Positions 51,347 through 61,261 of a stretch of DNA of 64,000 nt are shown here, in pieces. How positions within the stretch are numbered: position 1 is the first letter of the stretch; the number at the start of each line of letters is the position of its first letter. The DNA is from Caulobacter sp. CCUG 60055. Its GTDB lineage: Bacteria; Pseudomonadota; Alphaproteobacteria; Caulobacterales; Caulobacteraceae. The DNA lies in assembly GCF_022750545.1 (NCBI RefSeq), contig NZ_PUIC01000003.1:372001-436000 (forward strand), written 5' to 3'. Both the position numbers and the translations under genes were made by a program. Under the pieces are notes generated by a model. It made no database searches, was not told where the DNA came from, and saw only the letters and a program-made list of their open reading frames with translations.

Positions 51347-52510
51347 ATGGGCGTGCTGAATGTCGAGAAGCCGGCCTTCATGGCCGAGGAGGACCTCAAC
51401 ATCTTCGAGGAGGCCGTCGGCCGGTTTTTCGACGAGCACGCCCCGGAGCAGCGCACCGCCAAGTGGCGCGAGGACGGCGTCGTCGAGCGGGCCATGTGGA
51501 CCGAGGCCGCCGAGGCCGGCCTGTCGTGCCTGTCGATCCCCGAGGAATACGGCGGCATGGGCGGCGACTACCGCCACGAGGTCGTGCTGATGGAGCAGCT
51601 GGGCAAGAAGGGCGTCGACGGCTTCGGCCTGTCTTTGCACAACGCCATCGTCGCCCACTACATCCTGCAATACGGCTCCGAGGAGCAGAAGCGCCGCTGG
51701 CTGCCGCGCATGGCCACCTGCGAGCTGGTCAGCGCCATCGCCATGACCGAGCCGGGGGCCGGCTCGGACCTGCAGGGCGTGCGCACCACCGCCCGCCTGG
51801 ACGGAAACCAGTACGTCATCAACGGCAGCAAGACCTTCATCACCAACGGCCAGACCGCCAACCTGATCGTCGTCGTCGCCAAGACCGACCCGGCCCAGGG
51901 CGCGCGCGGCACCTCGCTGCTGGTGGTCGAGACCGACGGGGCCGAGGGCTTCGAGCGCGGCCGCAACCTCGACAAGCTGGGCCAGGAGGCGGCCGACACC
52001 TCCGAGCTGTTCTTCAACGACGTGCGCGTGCCGACCGCCAACCTCCTGGGCGGCGACGAGGGCCAGGGCTTCTTCCAGCTGATGGGCCAGCTGCCGCAGG
52101 AGCGCCTGAACATCGCCGTCCAGGCCATCGCCCAGATCGAGCGGGCGCTGGCCTTGACCATCGACTACGTCAAGCAGCGCCAGGCGTTCGGCAAGAAGAT
52201 CATCGACTTCCAGAACACCCAGTTCGTGCTGGCCGAATGCAAGACCGAGGCGACCGTGGCCCGCGTCTTCGTCAACCACTGCATCGAGCAGCACCTGGCC
52301 GGCAAGCTGGACGCCGCCACCGCCTCGATGGCCAAGTACTGGCTGACCGACCTCGAGAACAAGATCATCGACCGCTGCCTGCAGCTGTTCGGCGGCTTCG
52401 GCTACATGAACGAGTATCCGATCTCGCGCATGTATCGCGACAGCCGGGTCCAGCGCATCTATGGCGGCGCCAACGAGATCATGAAGGTCCTGATCGCCAG
52501 GACCCTTTGA
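51347..52510 (+). CDS. Acyl-CoA dehydrogenase
   Basis: A 387-residue acyl-CoA dehydrogenase. The FAD loop is AMTEPGAGSDLQGVRTTA and FITNGQTANLIVVVAKT, the ALALTIDYVKQRQAFGKKI arm is present, and the catalytic region LFGGFGYMNEYPISRMYRDSRVQRIYGGANEIMK has its glutamate within YGGANE, as in isovaleryl and glutaryl relatives. The start is the ATG at 51347 (MGVLNVEKPAF) with CGGGAG 11 bases upstream. It is the middle gene of the oxidation cluster. Confidence 0.95.
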   Translation: MGVLNVEKPAFMAEEDLNIFEEAVGRFFDEHAPEQRTAKWREDGVVERAMWTEAAEAGLSCLSIPEEYGGMGGDYRHEVVLMEQLGKKGVDGFGLSLHNAIVAHYILQYGSEEQKRRWLPRMATCELVSAIAMTEPGAGSDLQGVRTTARLDGNQYVINGSKTFITNGQTANLIVVVAKTDPAQGARGTSLLVVETDGAEGFERGRNLDKLGQEAADTSELFFNDVRVPTANLLGGDEGQGFFQLMGQLPQERLNIAVQAIAQIERALALTIDYVKQRQAFGKKIIDFQNTQFVLAECKTEATVARVFVNHCIEQHLAGKLDAATASMAKYWLTDLENKIIDRCLQLFGGFGYMNEYPISRMYRDSRVQRIYGGANEIMKVLIARTL

Positions 52511-52533
52511 CCCCAGCCCGCGAGCACCCAGCC

Positions 52534-53010
52534 ATGTCCATCTGCAACGCGGTCGTCGACTGGAGCCTCGGAGAGGGAAAGTTCCTCGCCGGCCGCTATA
52601 GCCGCGCGCATCAGCTGTCCTTCGACGGCGGCGCGGTGCTGGCCGGTTCGTCCTCGCCCGCGGTGGTGCCCGCGCCCTGGTCCGACCCGGCCGGCGTCGA
52701 TCCCGAGGAGATGTTCGTCGCCTCGCTGTCGAGCTGCCACATGCTGTGGTTCCTCGACTACGCCCGCCGCGCCAAGCTGGCGGTCGCCGCCTATCGCGAC
52801 CAGGCCGAGGGCGTGATGGAGAAGGACGCCGACGGCCGGGTCGCCATAACCCGCGTCACCCTGCGTCCCGCGGCCCGTTTCACCGGAAGACAGCCCGACG
52901 CGTCGGAACTAGAGGCCCTGCACCACGCGGCCCACGACGCCTGTTTCATCGCCAATTCGGTCAAGACCCAAGTCACGGTCGAACCGATCCTTTCCCCCGA
53001 GGAGGTCTAA
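52534..53010 (+). CDS. OsmC family peroxidase-like protein
   Basis: A 158-residue OsmC/Ohr-fold protein. The conserved Cys is in [13 protein letters not shown] and the second in [12 protein letters not shown], the peroxidatic pair. OsmC proteins reduce organic hydroperoxides, which could arise from fatty-acid metabolism. The start is the ATG at 52534 after the dehydrogenase stop; the next gene follows 5 bases later. Its placement inside a beta-oxidation operon is common in alphaproteobacteria. Confidence 0.9.
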   Translation: MSICNAVVDWSLGEGKFLAGRYSRAHQLSFDGGAVLAGSSSPAVVPAPWSDPAGVDPEEMFVASLSSCHMLWFLDYARRAKLAVAAYRDQAEGVMEKDADGRVAITRVTLRPAARFTGRQPDASELEALHHAAHDACFIANSVKTQVTVEPILSPEEV

Positions 53011-53014
53011 TCCC

Positions 53015-54220
53015 ATGGCTGACGCCTATATCTTCGACGCCGTGCGCACGCCGCGCGGCAAGGGCAAGAAGGACGGCTCTCTGCACGAGATCACCGCCCT
53101 GTCCCTGGCCACCCAGGTGCTGGAAGCCCTGCGCGACCGCAACGGCCTCGACACCTCCAAGGTCGACGACGTCGTGCTGGGCTGCGTCGCTCCGGTGGGC
53201 GAGCAGGGCTCGGACATCGCCCGCACCGCCGTGCTGACCGCCGACTACGCCCAGAGCGTCGCCGGCGTGCAGATCAACCGCTTCTGCGCCTCGGGCCTGG
53301 AGGCCTGCAACATGGCCGCCGCCAAGGTGATGGCCGGCGAGGCCGACCTGGCCATCGGCGGCGGCGTCGAGAGCATGAGCCGCGTGCCGATGGGCTCGGA
53401 CGGCGGCGCCTGGCCGACCGACCCCACCAGCGCCTTCAAGACCTATTTCGCGCCCCAGGGCGTCAGCGCCGACCTGATCGCCACCCTCTACGGCTTCAGC
53501 CGCGACGACGTCGACGCCTATGCGGTGGAGAGCCAGACCCGCGCCGCCCGCTCCTGGGCCGAGGGCCGCTTCAAGAAGTCGGTGGTGCCGGTCAAGGACC
53601 AGCTGGGCCTGACCCTGCTGGACCATGACGAGACCGTGCGCGCCCAGACCACCATGCAGACCCTGGCCTCGCTGTCGCCGTCGTTCACCATGCCGGGCGA
53701 GATGGCCTTCGACGCCGTCGTCACCCAGCGCTATCCGCAGGTGGAGAAGGTCAACCACGTCCACCACGCCGGCAACTCCTCGGGCATCGTCGACGGCGCC
53801 GCCGGCGTGCTGATCGGCACCAAGGCGATGGGCGAGGCCCTCGGCCTCAAGGCCCGGGCGCGGATCAAGGCCATGGCCTCGATCGGCTCGGAGCCGTCGA
53901 TCATGCTGACCGGTCCGGAATTCGTCAGCCGCAAGGCGCTGCAGCGGGCCGGCATGTCGGTCGGCGACATCGACCTCTACGAGCTGAACGAGGCCTTCGC
54001 CGCGGTGGTGCTGCGCTACATGCAGGCGCTGGACCTCGACCACGCCAAGGTCAACGTCAACGGCGGGGCCATCGCCATGGGCCACCCCCTGGGCGCCACC
54101 GGGGCGATGATCCTGGGCACCATGGTCGACGAGCTGGAGCGCTCCGACAAGCAGACCGCCCTGATCAACCTGTGCGTCGGCGCCGGCATGGGCACGGCGA
54201 CGATCATCGAACGCGTCTGA
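53015..54220 (+). CDS. fadA: Acetyl-CoA C-acetyltransferase (thiolase)
   Basis: A 401-residue thiolase. The acyl-accepting cysteine is C91 in [14 protein letters not shown]. The substrate His is in [16 protein letters not shown] and the base cysteine in CVGAGMGTA. It completes beta-oxidation by cleaving 3-ketoacyl-CoA. It is translationally close to OsmC and paired with the multifunctional enzyme downstream, as FadA with FadJ/FadB. Confidence 0.95.
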   Translation: MADAYIFDAVRTPRGKGKKDGSLHEITALSLATQVLEALRDRNGLDTSKVDDVVLGCVAPVGEQGSDIARTAVLTADYAQSVAGVQINRFCASGLEACNMAAAKVMAGEADLAIGGGVESMSRVPMGSDGGAWPTDPTSAFKTYFAPQGVSADLIATLYGFSRDDVDAYAVESQTRAARSWAEGRFKKSVVPVKDQLGLTLLDHDETVRAQTTMQTLASLSPSFTMPGEMAFDAVVTQRYPQVEKVNHVHHAGNSSGIVDGAAGVLIGTKAMGEALGLKARARIKAMASIGSEPSIMLTGPEFVSRKALQRAGMSVGDIDLYELNEAFAAVVLRYMQALDLDHAKVNVNGGAIAMGHPLGATGAMILGTMVDELERSDKQTALINLCVGAGMGTATIIERV

Positions 54221-54233
54221 GACCGATGGCGTA

Positions 54234-54364
54234 ACCCCTCATCCTTCCACGCCGCCGACGCGGCGCGGGCCCTTTCTTCTCCCTCGAGGGAGAAGGCCGG
54301 CTCCATCCCCTCTCCCGCCGGGAGAGGGCGGTGCCCGGCCCGCGGGGACGGGAGGGTGAGGGAT
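54234..54364. repeat. Palindromic intergenic repeat between fadA and fadJ
   Basis: The 174-base gap contains two perfect hairpins, CTTCTCCCTCGAGGGAGAAG (54276-54295) and CCCTCTCCCG-C-CGGGAGAGGG (54308-54328). They are framed by CCTCATCCT and AGGGTGAGG as near-matching outer arms. The layout (CCCTCATCC ... GGGTGAGGG with inner hairpins) is that of a dispersed REP-like element of alphaproteobacteria. It lies inside what is otherwise a tight operon. Confidence 0.7.
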
Positions 54365-54394
54365 TACGGCCGCCAAAACTTGAGGAACTGAACC

Positions 54395-56593
54395 ATGGAA
54401 AACTTCAAGATCGACGTCGACGCCGACGGCGTCGCCCTCGTCACCTTCGACGTGCCGGGCCGGACGATGAACACCCTGACCGCCTCGGTGATCCGCGAGG
54501 TCGGCGAGGTGGTCGAGCGCATCAAGACCGACGCCGCCATCAAGGGCGCGGTGATCACCTCGGGCAAGACCACCGGCTTCTGCGCCGGCGCCGACCTCGG
54601 CGAGCTGGGCGCCCAGGCTCCCGGCGGGGCGGGCGGTTCCAAGGAAGACGCCCTGCGCGCCACCTTCGACGCGGCCTTCGCCCTCAACAAGGCGTTCCGC
54701 GCCCTGGAGACCTGCGGCAAGCCGGTCGCCGCGGCGATCAACGGCCTCGCCCTCGGCGGCGGCCTGGAGATCACCCTGGCCTGCCACTACCGCGTCGTCG
54801 CCGACGCGCCCAAGGTCCAGCTCGGCCTGCCCGAAGCCAAGGTCGGCCTGCTGCCGGGCGCCGGCGGCACCCAGCGCCTGCCGCGCCTGATGGGGGTGAT
54901 GGCCGCCGCGCCGTACCTGCTGGAAGGCAAGTCGATGAAGCCGGCCGAGGCCCTGGCCGCCAAGGTCGTGCACGAGGTCGTCGCCCCCGATCAGGTGGTC
55001 GAGGCCGCCAAGACCTGGGTCAAGACCAAGGGCGACCCGGTCGCGCCCTGGGACAAGAAGGACTTCAAGATCCCCGGCGGCGGTCCCTACACCCCGGGCG
55101 GCGCCCAGGTGTTCATCATGGGCAACGCCATGCTGCGCAAGCAGACCTATGGCAACTATCCGGCCCAGATGAACATCCTCAAGGCCGTCTACGAGGGCCT
55201 GCAGGTGCCGATCGACGCCGCCCTGCGCATCGAGAGCCGCTACTTCGTCAAGACCATGTCCTCGCCCCAGGCCAAGGGCATGATCCGCACCCTGTTCCTG
55301 TCGATGCAGGAACTGGGCAAGGGCTCGGGCCGCCCGGCCGGCGTGCCGCATTACGACGTCAAGAAGGTCGCCGTCATCGGCGCCGGCATGATGGGCGCGG
55401 GCATCGCCTATGTTCAGGCCATGGCCGGGGTCGAGACCATCCTGATCGACACCACCCAGGAAGCCGCCGACAAGGGCAAGGGCTACGCTCAAGGGTTGGT
55501 CGACAAGGCCGTCAAGCGCGGCAAGATGACCGCCGAAAAGGGCGCCGCCATCCTGGCCCTGATCCATCCGACTGCGGACTATGACCAGGTCAAGGGTTCG
55601 GACCTGGTGATCGAGGCGGTGTTCGAGAACCGCGACATCAAGGCCGAAGTGACCAAGAAGGCCGAGGCGCAGCTGGCCGAGACCGCCGTGTTCGGCTCCA
55701 ACACCTCGACCCTGCCGATCACCGGCCTGGCCAAGGCCAGCGTCCGCCCGGCCAACTTCATCGGCATCCACTTCTTCTCGCCAGTGGACAAGATGGGCCT
55801 GGTCGAGATCATTCTCGGCAAGGAGACCAGCCCCGAGACCCTGGCCAAGTCGATCGACTACGTCCTGAAGATCAAGAAGACGCCGATCGTGGTCAACGAC
55901 AGCCGCGGCTTCTACACCAGCCGCTGCTTCGGCACCTTCGTTCAGGAAGGCCTGGAGATGCTGGCCGAGGGCATCGCCCCCGCCATCATCGACAATGTCG
56001 GCCGCGCCACCGGCATGCCCCGCGGGCCGCTGGAGATGAACGACGACGTCGCTCTCGACCTCTCCTACAAGATCACCGAGCAGACCAAGAAGGACCTCGG
56101 CGACAAGTACGAGGAGCGGCCGTTCTCGCCGGTGGTCGAGAAGATGGTCGTCGAGCTCGGCCGCCTGGGCCGCAAGAACGGCAAGGGCTTCTACGACTAC
56201 CCGACCGACGGGGGCGCCAAGCGCCTGTGGCCGGGCCTGTCGGAGCTGGTCCCGGTCAAGACCGCCGACGCCGACCAGGCGCTGATCGAGGAGATCCGCA
56301 CCCGCCTGCTCTATCGCCAGGCGGTCGAGGCGGCGCGCTGTTTCGAGGAGAACGTGGTCACCGACCCGCGCGAGGCCGATGTCGGCGCCATCCTGGGCTG
56401 GGGCTTCGCGCCCTGGACCGGCGGCCCGATCAGCCTGATCGACGGCGTCGGCGCGGCCCGGTTCGTCGAGACCTGCGACCAGCTGGCCCAGAAGTACGGC
56501 GCCCGCTTCAGCCCGCCGCAGATCCTGCGCGACATGGCCGCCAAGGGCGAAAGCTTCTACGGCCGCTTCGCCGCCAAGGCCAAGGCGGCCTAG
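54395..56593 (+). CDS. fadJ: 3-hydroxyacyl-CoA dehydrogenase / enoyl-CoA hydratase (FadJ-type)
   Basis: A 732-residue bifunctional enzyme of beta-oxidation. The N-terminal crotonase (about 1-190) has [15 protein letters not shown] and [18 protein letters not shown] with the oxyanion glycine; an NAD dehydrogenase starts at about residue 325 ([19 protein letters not shown]); the C-terminal 3HCDH domain follows. It works with the thiolase upstream. The start is the ATG at 54395, after the repeat element. Confidence 0.95.
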   Translation: MENFKIDVDADGVALVTFDVPGRTMNTLTASVIREVGEVVERIKTDAAIKGAVITSGKTTGFCAGADLGELGAQAPGGAGGSKEDALRATFDAAFALNKAFRALETCGKPVAAAINGLALGGGLEITLACHYRVVADAPKVQLGLPEAKVGLLPGAGGTQRLPRLMGVMAAAPYLLEGKSMKPAEALAAKVVHEVVAPDQVVEAAKTWVKTKGDPVAPWDKKDFKIPGGGPYTPGGAQVFIMGNAMLRKQTYGNYPAQMNILKAVYEGLQVPIDAALRIESRYFVKTMSSPQAKGMIRTLFLSMQELGKGSGRPAGVPHYDVKKVAVIGAGMMGAGIAYVQAMAGVETILIDTTQEAADKGKGYAQGLVDKAVKRGKMTAEKGAAILALIHPTADYDQVKGSDLVIEAVFENRDIKAEVTKKAEAQLAETAVFGSNTSTLPITGLAKASVRPANFIGIHFFSPVDKMGLVEIILGKETSPETLAKSIDYVLKIKKTPIVVNDSRGFYTSRCFGTFVQEGLEMLAEGIAPAIIDNVGRATGMPRGPLEMNDDVALDLSYKITEQTKKDLGDKYEERPFSPVVEKMVVELGRLGRKNGKGFYDYPTDGGAKRLWPGLSELVPVKTADADQALIEEIRTRLLYRQAVEAARCFEENVVTDPREADVGAILGWGFAPWTGGPISLIDGVGAARFVETCDQLAQKYGARFSPPQILRDMAAKGESFYGRFAAKAKAA

Positions 56594-56619
56594 GGCCCGC
56601 CCGCAGCCTGCAACCATCG

Positions 56620-56651
56620 GGGCCCGGTGTTCGCGCACCGGGCCCTTTTTT
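56620..56651 (+). terminator. Rho-independent terminator of the beta-oxidation operon
   Basis: GGGCCCGGTG (56620-56629) pairs perfectly with CACCGGGCCC (56636-56645) over six bases and is followed by TTTTTT. It lies 26 bases after the fadJ stop. Confidence 0.92.
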
Positions 56652-56737
56652 CTTGTCCTGCGCGAAATCGCGTACGCTTTCACGTCATCTTAGGGGCTTT
56701 CGGAGCAAGGCACGGTGGCGAAGACCTAGGCCCGGCG

Positions 56738-58477
56738 ATGAAATCCACCTTTGACGATCGGTATCGCGAACTGCTCGGCGCCGTAGAAGCGCGCCGCAAG
56801 CACCTGCCGATCCGTCTGGTCACCACGGCCTTCGGCTCTCTGGTCATCTCGCTGCTGCTCGACAGCGCCTGGATCTGGGGCTGGGCGGCGGTCTACGCCC
56901 TGGCCCAGAGCGCTGAGGGCGTGCTGTTCCGCCCGAGCGGCCTGGCCAAGTGGCGGGCGCCGGCCCGCTGGCGGATGGCGGCCATCTGCTACATCCTCTT
57001 CATCCAGGCCACCATCGGCGCGGCGGTCGCCCTGCCGCTGTGGATGGCCGACAGCCGCTACGGCCCGGCCATCGCCGTCTATCTTCTGGCCGGGGCCGGG
57101 CTGAACCTCATCGTCATCAGCGGCGGCTCGCGCCTGGCTTTCCTGGTCTCGACCACGCCCTATTCGGCTTGCTCGCTGCTGGTGATCTTCGCCGACCCCG
57201 GCCTGCCGAACACCCTGCGCCCCCTGGCCCTGGTGGTGGCGGCCGGCCTGGTGTTCAACTGCTACTTCACCTGGCGGATGTCGGCGCGGGCCCTGCAGAA
57301 GGAGCAGGCCGCCGCCGCCCAGGCCGAGGCCGCCACCGCCGCCAAGTCGGCCTTCGTGGCCATGGTCAGCCACGAGCTGCGCACGCCGATCACCGCCATG
57401 CTGGCCGGCGCCGCCGCCCTGGAGCGCGAGGCGGCCGACCCGCAGGGCCGCGCCAACGCCGCCCTGATCCTCGAAGCAGGCGCGATGATGCGCACCCTGC
57501 TCGACGACCTGCTGGACCTGGCCAAGCTCGAGGCCGGCCGCATGACGGCCGAGGCCATCGCCTACGACCAGCGCGCCCTGGTCTGCCAGGCGGTGCGATT
57601 CTGGTCGGTCGAGGCCGGCAAGAAAGGCCTCAAGCTGCGGCTGGAGGGCGCGGCCCGCCTGCCGCGCTGGGTCGAGGGCGACCCGACCCGGCTGCGCCAG
57701 ATCCTTAACAACCTGTTCTCCAACGCCATCAAGTTCACCGAGACCGGTTCGGTCACCCTGACCCTGTCGACCCAGGACGGGCAGGTCCGCTGCCAGGTGC
57801 GCGACACCGGCCCGGGCCTCGACGACGACCAGATGGCGCGGCTGTTCACGCCGTTCGACCAGAGCGACGCCAGCATCGCCCGCACCCACGGCGGCACCGG
57901 CCTGGGTCTGGCCATCAGCCGCCAGCTCGCCCGGCTGATGGGCGGCGATCTGGTCGCCTCCAGCACGCCGGGCTCTGGGGCCAGCTTCCTGCTGTCGCTG
58001 CCGCTGCGGCCGGCCGCCGCCCCGGCGGTCGAGGCCGAGGCGGAGCCTGCCGCCGCGCCGCCGCCCGCCCGGGCCCGGCTGCGCATCCTCGTCGTCGACG
58101 ACCACGCCATCAACCGCCGGGCCCTCGGCCTGATCCTGTCGCCGCTGGAGGCCGAGCTGGTCGAGGCCGAGACTGGGGCCGACGCCCTGGAGGCGCTGGC
58201 CGGCCAACCGTTCGATCTGGTGCTGATGGACCTCAACATGCCCGGCCTGGACGGACGCGAGGCCACGCGGCGGCTGCGCGCGCGGGGCGGCCTGAACCAG
58301 TCCGTTCCGGTGGTCGCGGTCACCGCCTCGGCGGCCGAACGGGAACTCGGCGATTGCCTGGCGGCCGGCATGAACGGCCATGTGGTCAAGCCGATCGACG
58401 CCCAGCAGCTCTACGCCGTCATGGAGGCGGTGCTGGCGCCGGCGGCGGCCGACGGCCAGGGCGCCGCGGCCGCCTGA
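56738..58477 (+). CDS. Hybrid sensor histidine kinase / response regulator
   Basis: A 579-residue protein. Membrane helices are in the first 180 residues. The H-box is AMVSHELRTP with H212, the ATPase domain has the NAIKFT, DTGPGL and GGTGLGLAIS boxes, and a C-terminal receiver has D498 in LMDLNMPGLDGRE. There is no separate HTH output domain. The signal is unknown. Caulobacter has many such kinases in cell-cycle and stress signalling. The start is the ATG at 56738. Confidence 0.9.
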   Translation: MKSTFDDRYRELLGAVEARRKHLPIRLVTTAFGSLVISLLLDSAWIWGWAAVYALAQSAEGVLFRPSGLAKWRAPARWRMAAICYILFIQATIGAAVALPLWMADSRYGPAIAVYLLAGAGLNLIVISGGSRLAFLVSTTPYSACSLLVIFADPGLPNTLRPLALVVAAGLVFNCYFTWRMSARALQKEQAAAAQAEAATAAKSAFVAMVSHELRTPITAMLAGAAALEREAADPQGRANAALILEAGAMMRTLLDDLLDLAKLEAGRMTAEAIAYDQRALVCQAVRFWSVEAGKKGLKLRLEGAARLPRWVEGDPTRLRQILNNLFSNAIKFTETGSVTLTLSTQDGQVRCQVRDTGPGLDDDQMARLFTPFDQSDASIARTHGGTGLGLAISRQLARLMGGDLVASSTPGSGASFLLSLPLRPAAAPAVEAEAEPAAAPPPARARLRILVVDDHAINRRALGLILSPLEAELVEAETGADALEALAGQPFDLVLMDLNMPGLDGREATRRLRARGGLNQSVPVVAVTASAAERELGDCLAAGMNGHVVKPIDAQQLYAVMEAVLAPAAADGQGAAAA

Positions 58478-58480
58478 TCC

Positions 58481-58897
58481 TCAGGGGGGCGGGGCCAGCA
58501 GGGCGCGCAGGCGCGTCTCCAGCGCCGCGGCGTCCTTCAGTTCGCATTCCCACAGCACCGCCGCCCGCCAGCCGGCCTCGCCCAGGGCGGCCAGGGCCGC
58601 CGCGTCGCGGGCGCGGTTGCGGCCGATCTTGGCCAGCCAGTAGTCCTGATTGGCCTTAGGGACACGGGCGCCGCGCGGGCAATCGTGGCCATGCCAGAAA
58701 CAGCCGTGCACGAAGATGGCCAGCCGCCGCCCCGGCAACACCACGTCCGGCGATCCGGGCAGGTCGCGCCGGTGCAGGCGAAAGCGCGCGCCGAGCCGCC
58801 ACAGGGCCCGCCGCACCACCAGCTCGGGCGAGGTGTCGCGTCCCTTGACCCGGCGCATCACCGCCGAACGCTTTTCCGGCGTGAAGACGTCGCTCAC
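58481..58897 (-). CDS. vsr: Very short patch repair endonuclease
   Basis: A 138-residue Vsr endonuclease: MSDVFTPEKRSAVMRRVKGRDTSPE, then FRLHRRDLPGSPDVVL (catalytic Asp), FVHGCFWHGHDCPRG (zinc/His) and WECELKD. It nicks next to T:G mismatches created by deamination of 5-methylcytosine. It ends close to the hybrid kinase gene and lies 12 bases downstream of cysK, with the cognate-looking C5-methyltransferase on the other side of cysK. Confidence 0.95.
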   Translation of the reverse strand: MSDVFTPEKRSAVMRRVKGRDTSPELVVRRALWRLGARFRLHRRDLPGSPDVVLPGRRLAIFVHGCFWHGHDCPRGARVPKANQDYWLAKIGRNRARDAAALAALGEAGWRAAVLWECELKDAAALETRLRALLAPPP

Positions 58898-58909
58898 GCC
58901 GGCCGGACC

Positions 58910-59902
58910 TCAGAGCCCTTCGAACAGCGCCGTCGACAGGTAGCGTTCGGCGAAGCTGGGGATCACCGCCACCACCAGCTTGCCGGCGTAGGAGTCGCGC
59001 CCGGCCAGCTCGAAGGCGGCGGTCAGGGCCGCGCCGGACGAGATGCCGACAGGCAGCCCCTCGATGCGGGCCGCCTTGCGGGCCATGGCGAAGCTGTCGT
59101 CGTTGCTGACCTGGATCACCTCGTCAATGACGCCGCGGTCGAGGATGGCCGGCACGAAGCCGGCGCCGATGCCCTGAATCTTGTGCGGGCCGGGCGCGCC
59201 GCCGGACAGCACGGCCGAGTCCGTCGGCTCGACGGCGACCATCTGCACCGACGGCTTGCGCGCCTTCAGCACCTGGCCGACGCCGGTGATGGTGCCGCCG
59301 GTGCCGACGCCCGAGACCACGGCGTCGACGCGGCCCTCGGTGTCGTTCCAGATCTCCTCGGCGGTGGAGACGCGGTGGATCAGCGGGTTGGCGCCGTTCT
59401 CGAACTGCTGGGGCATCACCGAGCCGGGAATCTCCTCCAGCAGCTCCTGGGCGCGGGCGACGGCGCCGCGCATGCCCTTCTCGGCCGGGGTCAGCTCCAG
59501 CGTCGCGCCCAGCAGCACCAGCATCTTGCGGCGCTCGATCGACATGCTCTCGGGCATGACCAGGATCAGCTTGTAGCCCTTGGCGGCGGCGACGAAGGCC
59601 AGGGCGATGCCGGTGTTGCCGCTGGTCGGCTCGACGATGGTCGCGCCTTCCGTGAGCAGGCCCTTGGCCTCCAGCGCCTCGATCATCGCCACGCCGATGC
59701 GGTCCTTGACGCTGGACAGCGGGTTGAAGAATTCGAGCTTGGCGACCACCTCGCCCTTGGGCTTCAGCTCGGCCGACAGGCGCGGCAGGCGCACCAGCGG
59801 CGTGTCGCCGATCAGGTCGAGCACCGAATCGAAGATCTTGCCGCGGCCTTGGCGCTGGTAGCGGGCGGCGTCGTAGTTGGCTGCGGATTTGGCGTCGGCC
59901 AT
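58910..59902 (-). CDS. cysK: Cysteine synthase A (O-acetylserine sulfhydrylase)
   Basis: A 330-residue PLP enzyme that makes cysteine from O-acetylserine and sulfide. The PLP lysine is in [14 protein letters not shown], the substrate loop is [14 protein letters not shown] and the PLP-phosphate loop is [14 protein letters not shown]. The C-terminus lacks the usual CysE-binding Ile tail (ends STALFEGL), but that end is variable. It sits between vsr and a DNA methyltransferase gene. Confidence 0.94.
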   Translation of the reverse strand: MADAKSAANYDAARYQRQGRGKIFDSVLDLIGDTPLVRLPRLSAELKPKGEVVAKLEFFNPLSSVKDRIGVAMIEALEAKGLLTEGATIVEPTSGNTGIALAFVAAAKGYKLILVMPESMSIERRKMLVLLGATLELTPAEKGMRGAVARAQELLEEIPGSVMPQQFENGANPLIHRVSTAEEIWNDTEGRVDAVVSGVGTGGTITGVGQVLKARKPSVQMVAVEPTDSAVLSGGAPGPHKIQGIGAGFVPAILDRGVIDEVIQVSNDDSFAMARKAARIEGLPVGISSGAALTAAFELAGRDSYAGKLVVAVIPSFAERYLSTALFEGL

Positions 59903-59987
59903 GATGCTTCTCTTCAGCGAGGACCCTTCGGCCCCCAGTCTAGGCGAGGCGGCGGGGCTTTGTCTGCCCGCAAGCTAGGGATTGGCG

Positions 59988-61112
59988 CTATTCGGCCGCC
60001 GCCGCCGGGACGGCGTCGCGCAGCAGCGGCTCCAGCACCTGTTCGGCCAGGAAGCGGACGGCGGGAACGGCGACGCCGTCGCCGACCAGTTGCAGCGCCG
60101 CCGTCGTCCGCGCCGGCAGGCGGTAGGTCTCCGGCAGGCCCATCATGCGCGCGCCCTCGCGGCCGCTGAGCAGGCGGGTGCGCACCCGGTCGCCCTCGAC
60201 CACCACCACGGTCTGGCGCGAGGAGCCGCCGCGCGGCGTGCGCAGGCAGCCGGCCAGGCCGTCGAAACGAACCTCCGCCCGCTGAACGCCGCCCCGGGTG
60301 CGGCGGAAGAGGGCGCCGGCGACGCGTTCGCCGCGCGCGGCGGCGGCGGCCAGCTTGCCCCGGTGCGCCTCGTTCATCAGCGACAGCAGCCGTTCGGTCT
60401 GGTCCGGGGAATGCCAGTCGGCCGCGGCGTCGTCGTCGAGCACGGCGGCCAGGTCGCGGTTGGGGCGGGCAGGGGTCCCGGTGCGCCACCAGACCCAGCC
60501 GGCCTTCAGGGCGGCGGGCAGCCGCTCGAACGCCTCGCGCACGGCGCGGGTGTGGAACGGCGAGACCCCGACCCGGTCCGCCGCCGGCGCGCCCAACGCG
60601 GCGACGACGAACACCCGCGGCCGCGACTGCGGCAGGAAGGCGGCGGCGTCGATCTCCAGCGCCCCGACCCGATAGCCCCGCCCGGCCAGGGCGGCGACCA
60701 GGGCGGTGAAATCGGCGCCGCCGTGCGAGGTGAGCAGGCCGACGACGTTCTCGATGACGATCAGGTGCGGCGCGCGGCCCTGGCCGTCCAGCGCCTCCAT
60801 CAGCCGCCAGAATCCCCAGAACGCCGAGGACTTGCCGCCGCCCAGGCCGGCGCGGCCGCCGGCCAGGCTGAAGTCCTGGCAGGGGCTGGAGGCCCAGGCC
60901 AGGTCCGCCCGGCCGGGCAGGTCGGCGGCGGTCAATGCGCCGACGTCGCCGACCGCCAGATCGTCGCCGCCCCAGTTCTGGCGATAGGCGGCCGCCTTGG
61001 CGGCGTCGAAGTCGTTGGCGAACGCGCAGGCCCAGTCCGCTCCCAGCCCGGCGCGGGCCATGCCGCCGCCGGCGAAGAACTCATAGAAGGCGAAGGGCGG
61101 CTGGCGACTCAT
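59988..61112 (-). CDS. DNA (cytosine-5) methyltransferase
   Basis: A 374-residue C5-methyltransferase. Motif I is FYEFFAGGGMARAGLG, motif IV is SSPCQDFSLAG with the catalytic C78, and motif VI is IVIENVVGLL. Later motifs include FLPQSRPRVFVVAAL (VIII) and FDGLAGCLRTPRGGSSRQTV (X-like). The target recognition region is short. It and vsr could form a Dcm-Vsr set interrupted by cysK. No restriction endonuclease partner was found nearby, so it may be a solitary or regulatory methylase. Confidence 0.92.
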   Translation of the reverse strand: MSRQPPFAFYEFFAGGGMARAGLGADWACAFANDFDAAKAAAYRQNWGGDDLAVGDVGALTAADLPGRADLAWASSPCQDFSLAGGRAGLGGGKSSAFWGFWRLMEALDGQGRAPHLIVIENVVGLLTSHGGADFTALVAALAGRGYRVGALEIDAAAFLPQSRPRVFVVAALGAPAADRVGVSPFHTRAVREAFERLPAALKAGWVWWRTGTPARPNRDLAAVLDDDAAADWHSPDQTERLLSLMNEAHRGKLAAAAARGERVAGALFRRTRGGVQRAEVRFDGLAGCLRTPRGGSSRQTVVVVEGDRVRTRLLSGREGARMMGLPETYRLPARTTAALQLVGDGVAVPAVRFLAEQVLEPLLRDAVPAAAAE

Positions 61113-61261
61113 CTTGGCGCGGGATTCTAGAGCGTTTCGCGCCCGAGCGGGGAGGGGCGAACGGCGTCGGCGCCGACCAGGGGCCGCGCCTGGTCCCAGC
61201 CCGCCGCCGCCGGACCCAATCCGCTGGCGCGGCGGTCGCCGATGCGGCGAGGCTCGCCGCC

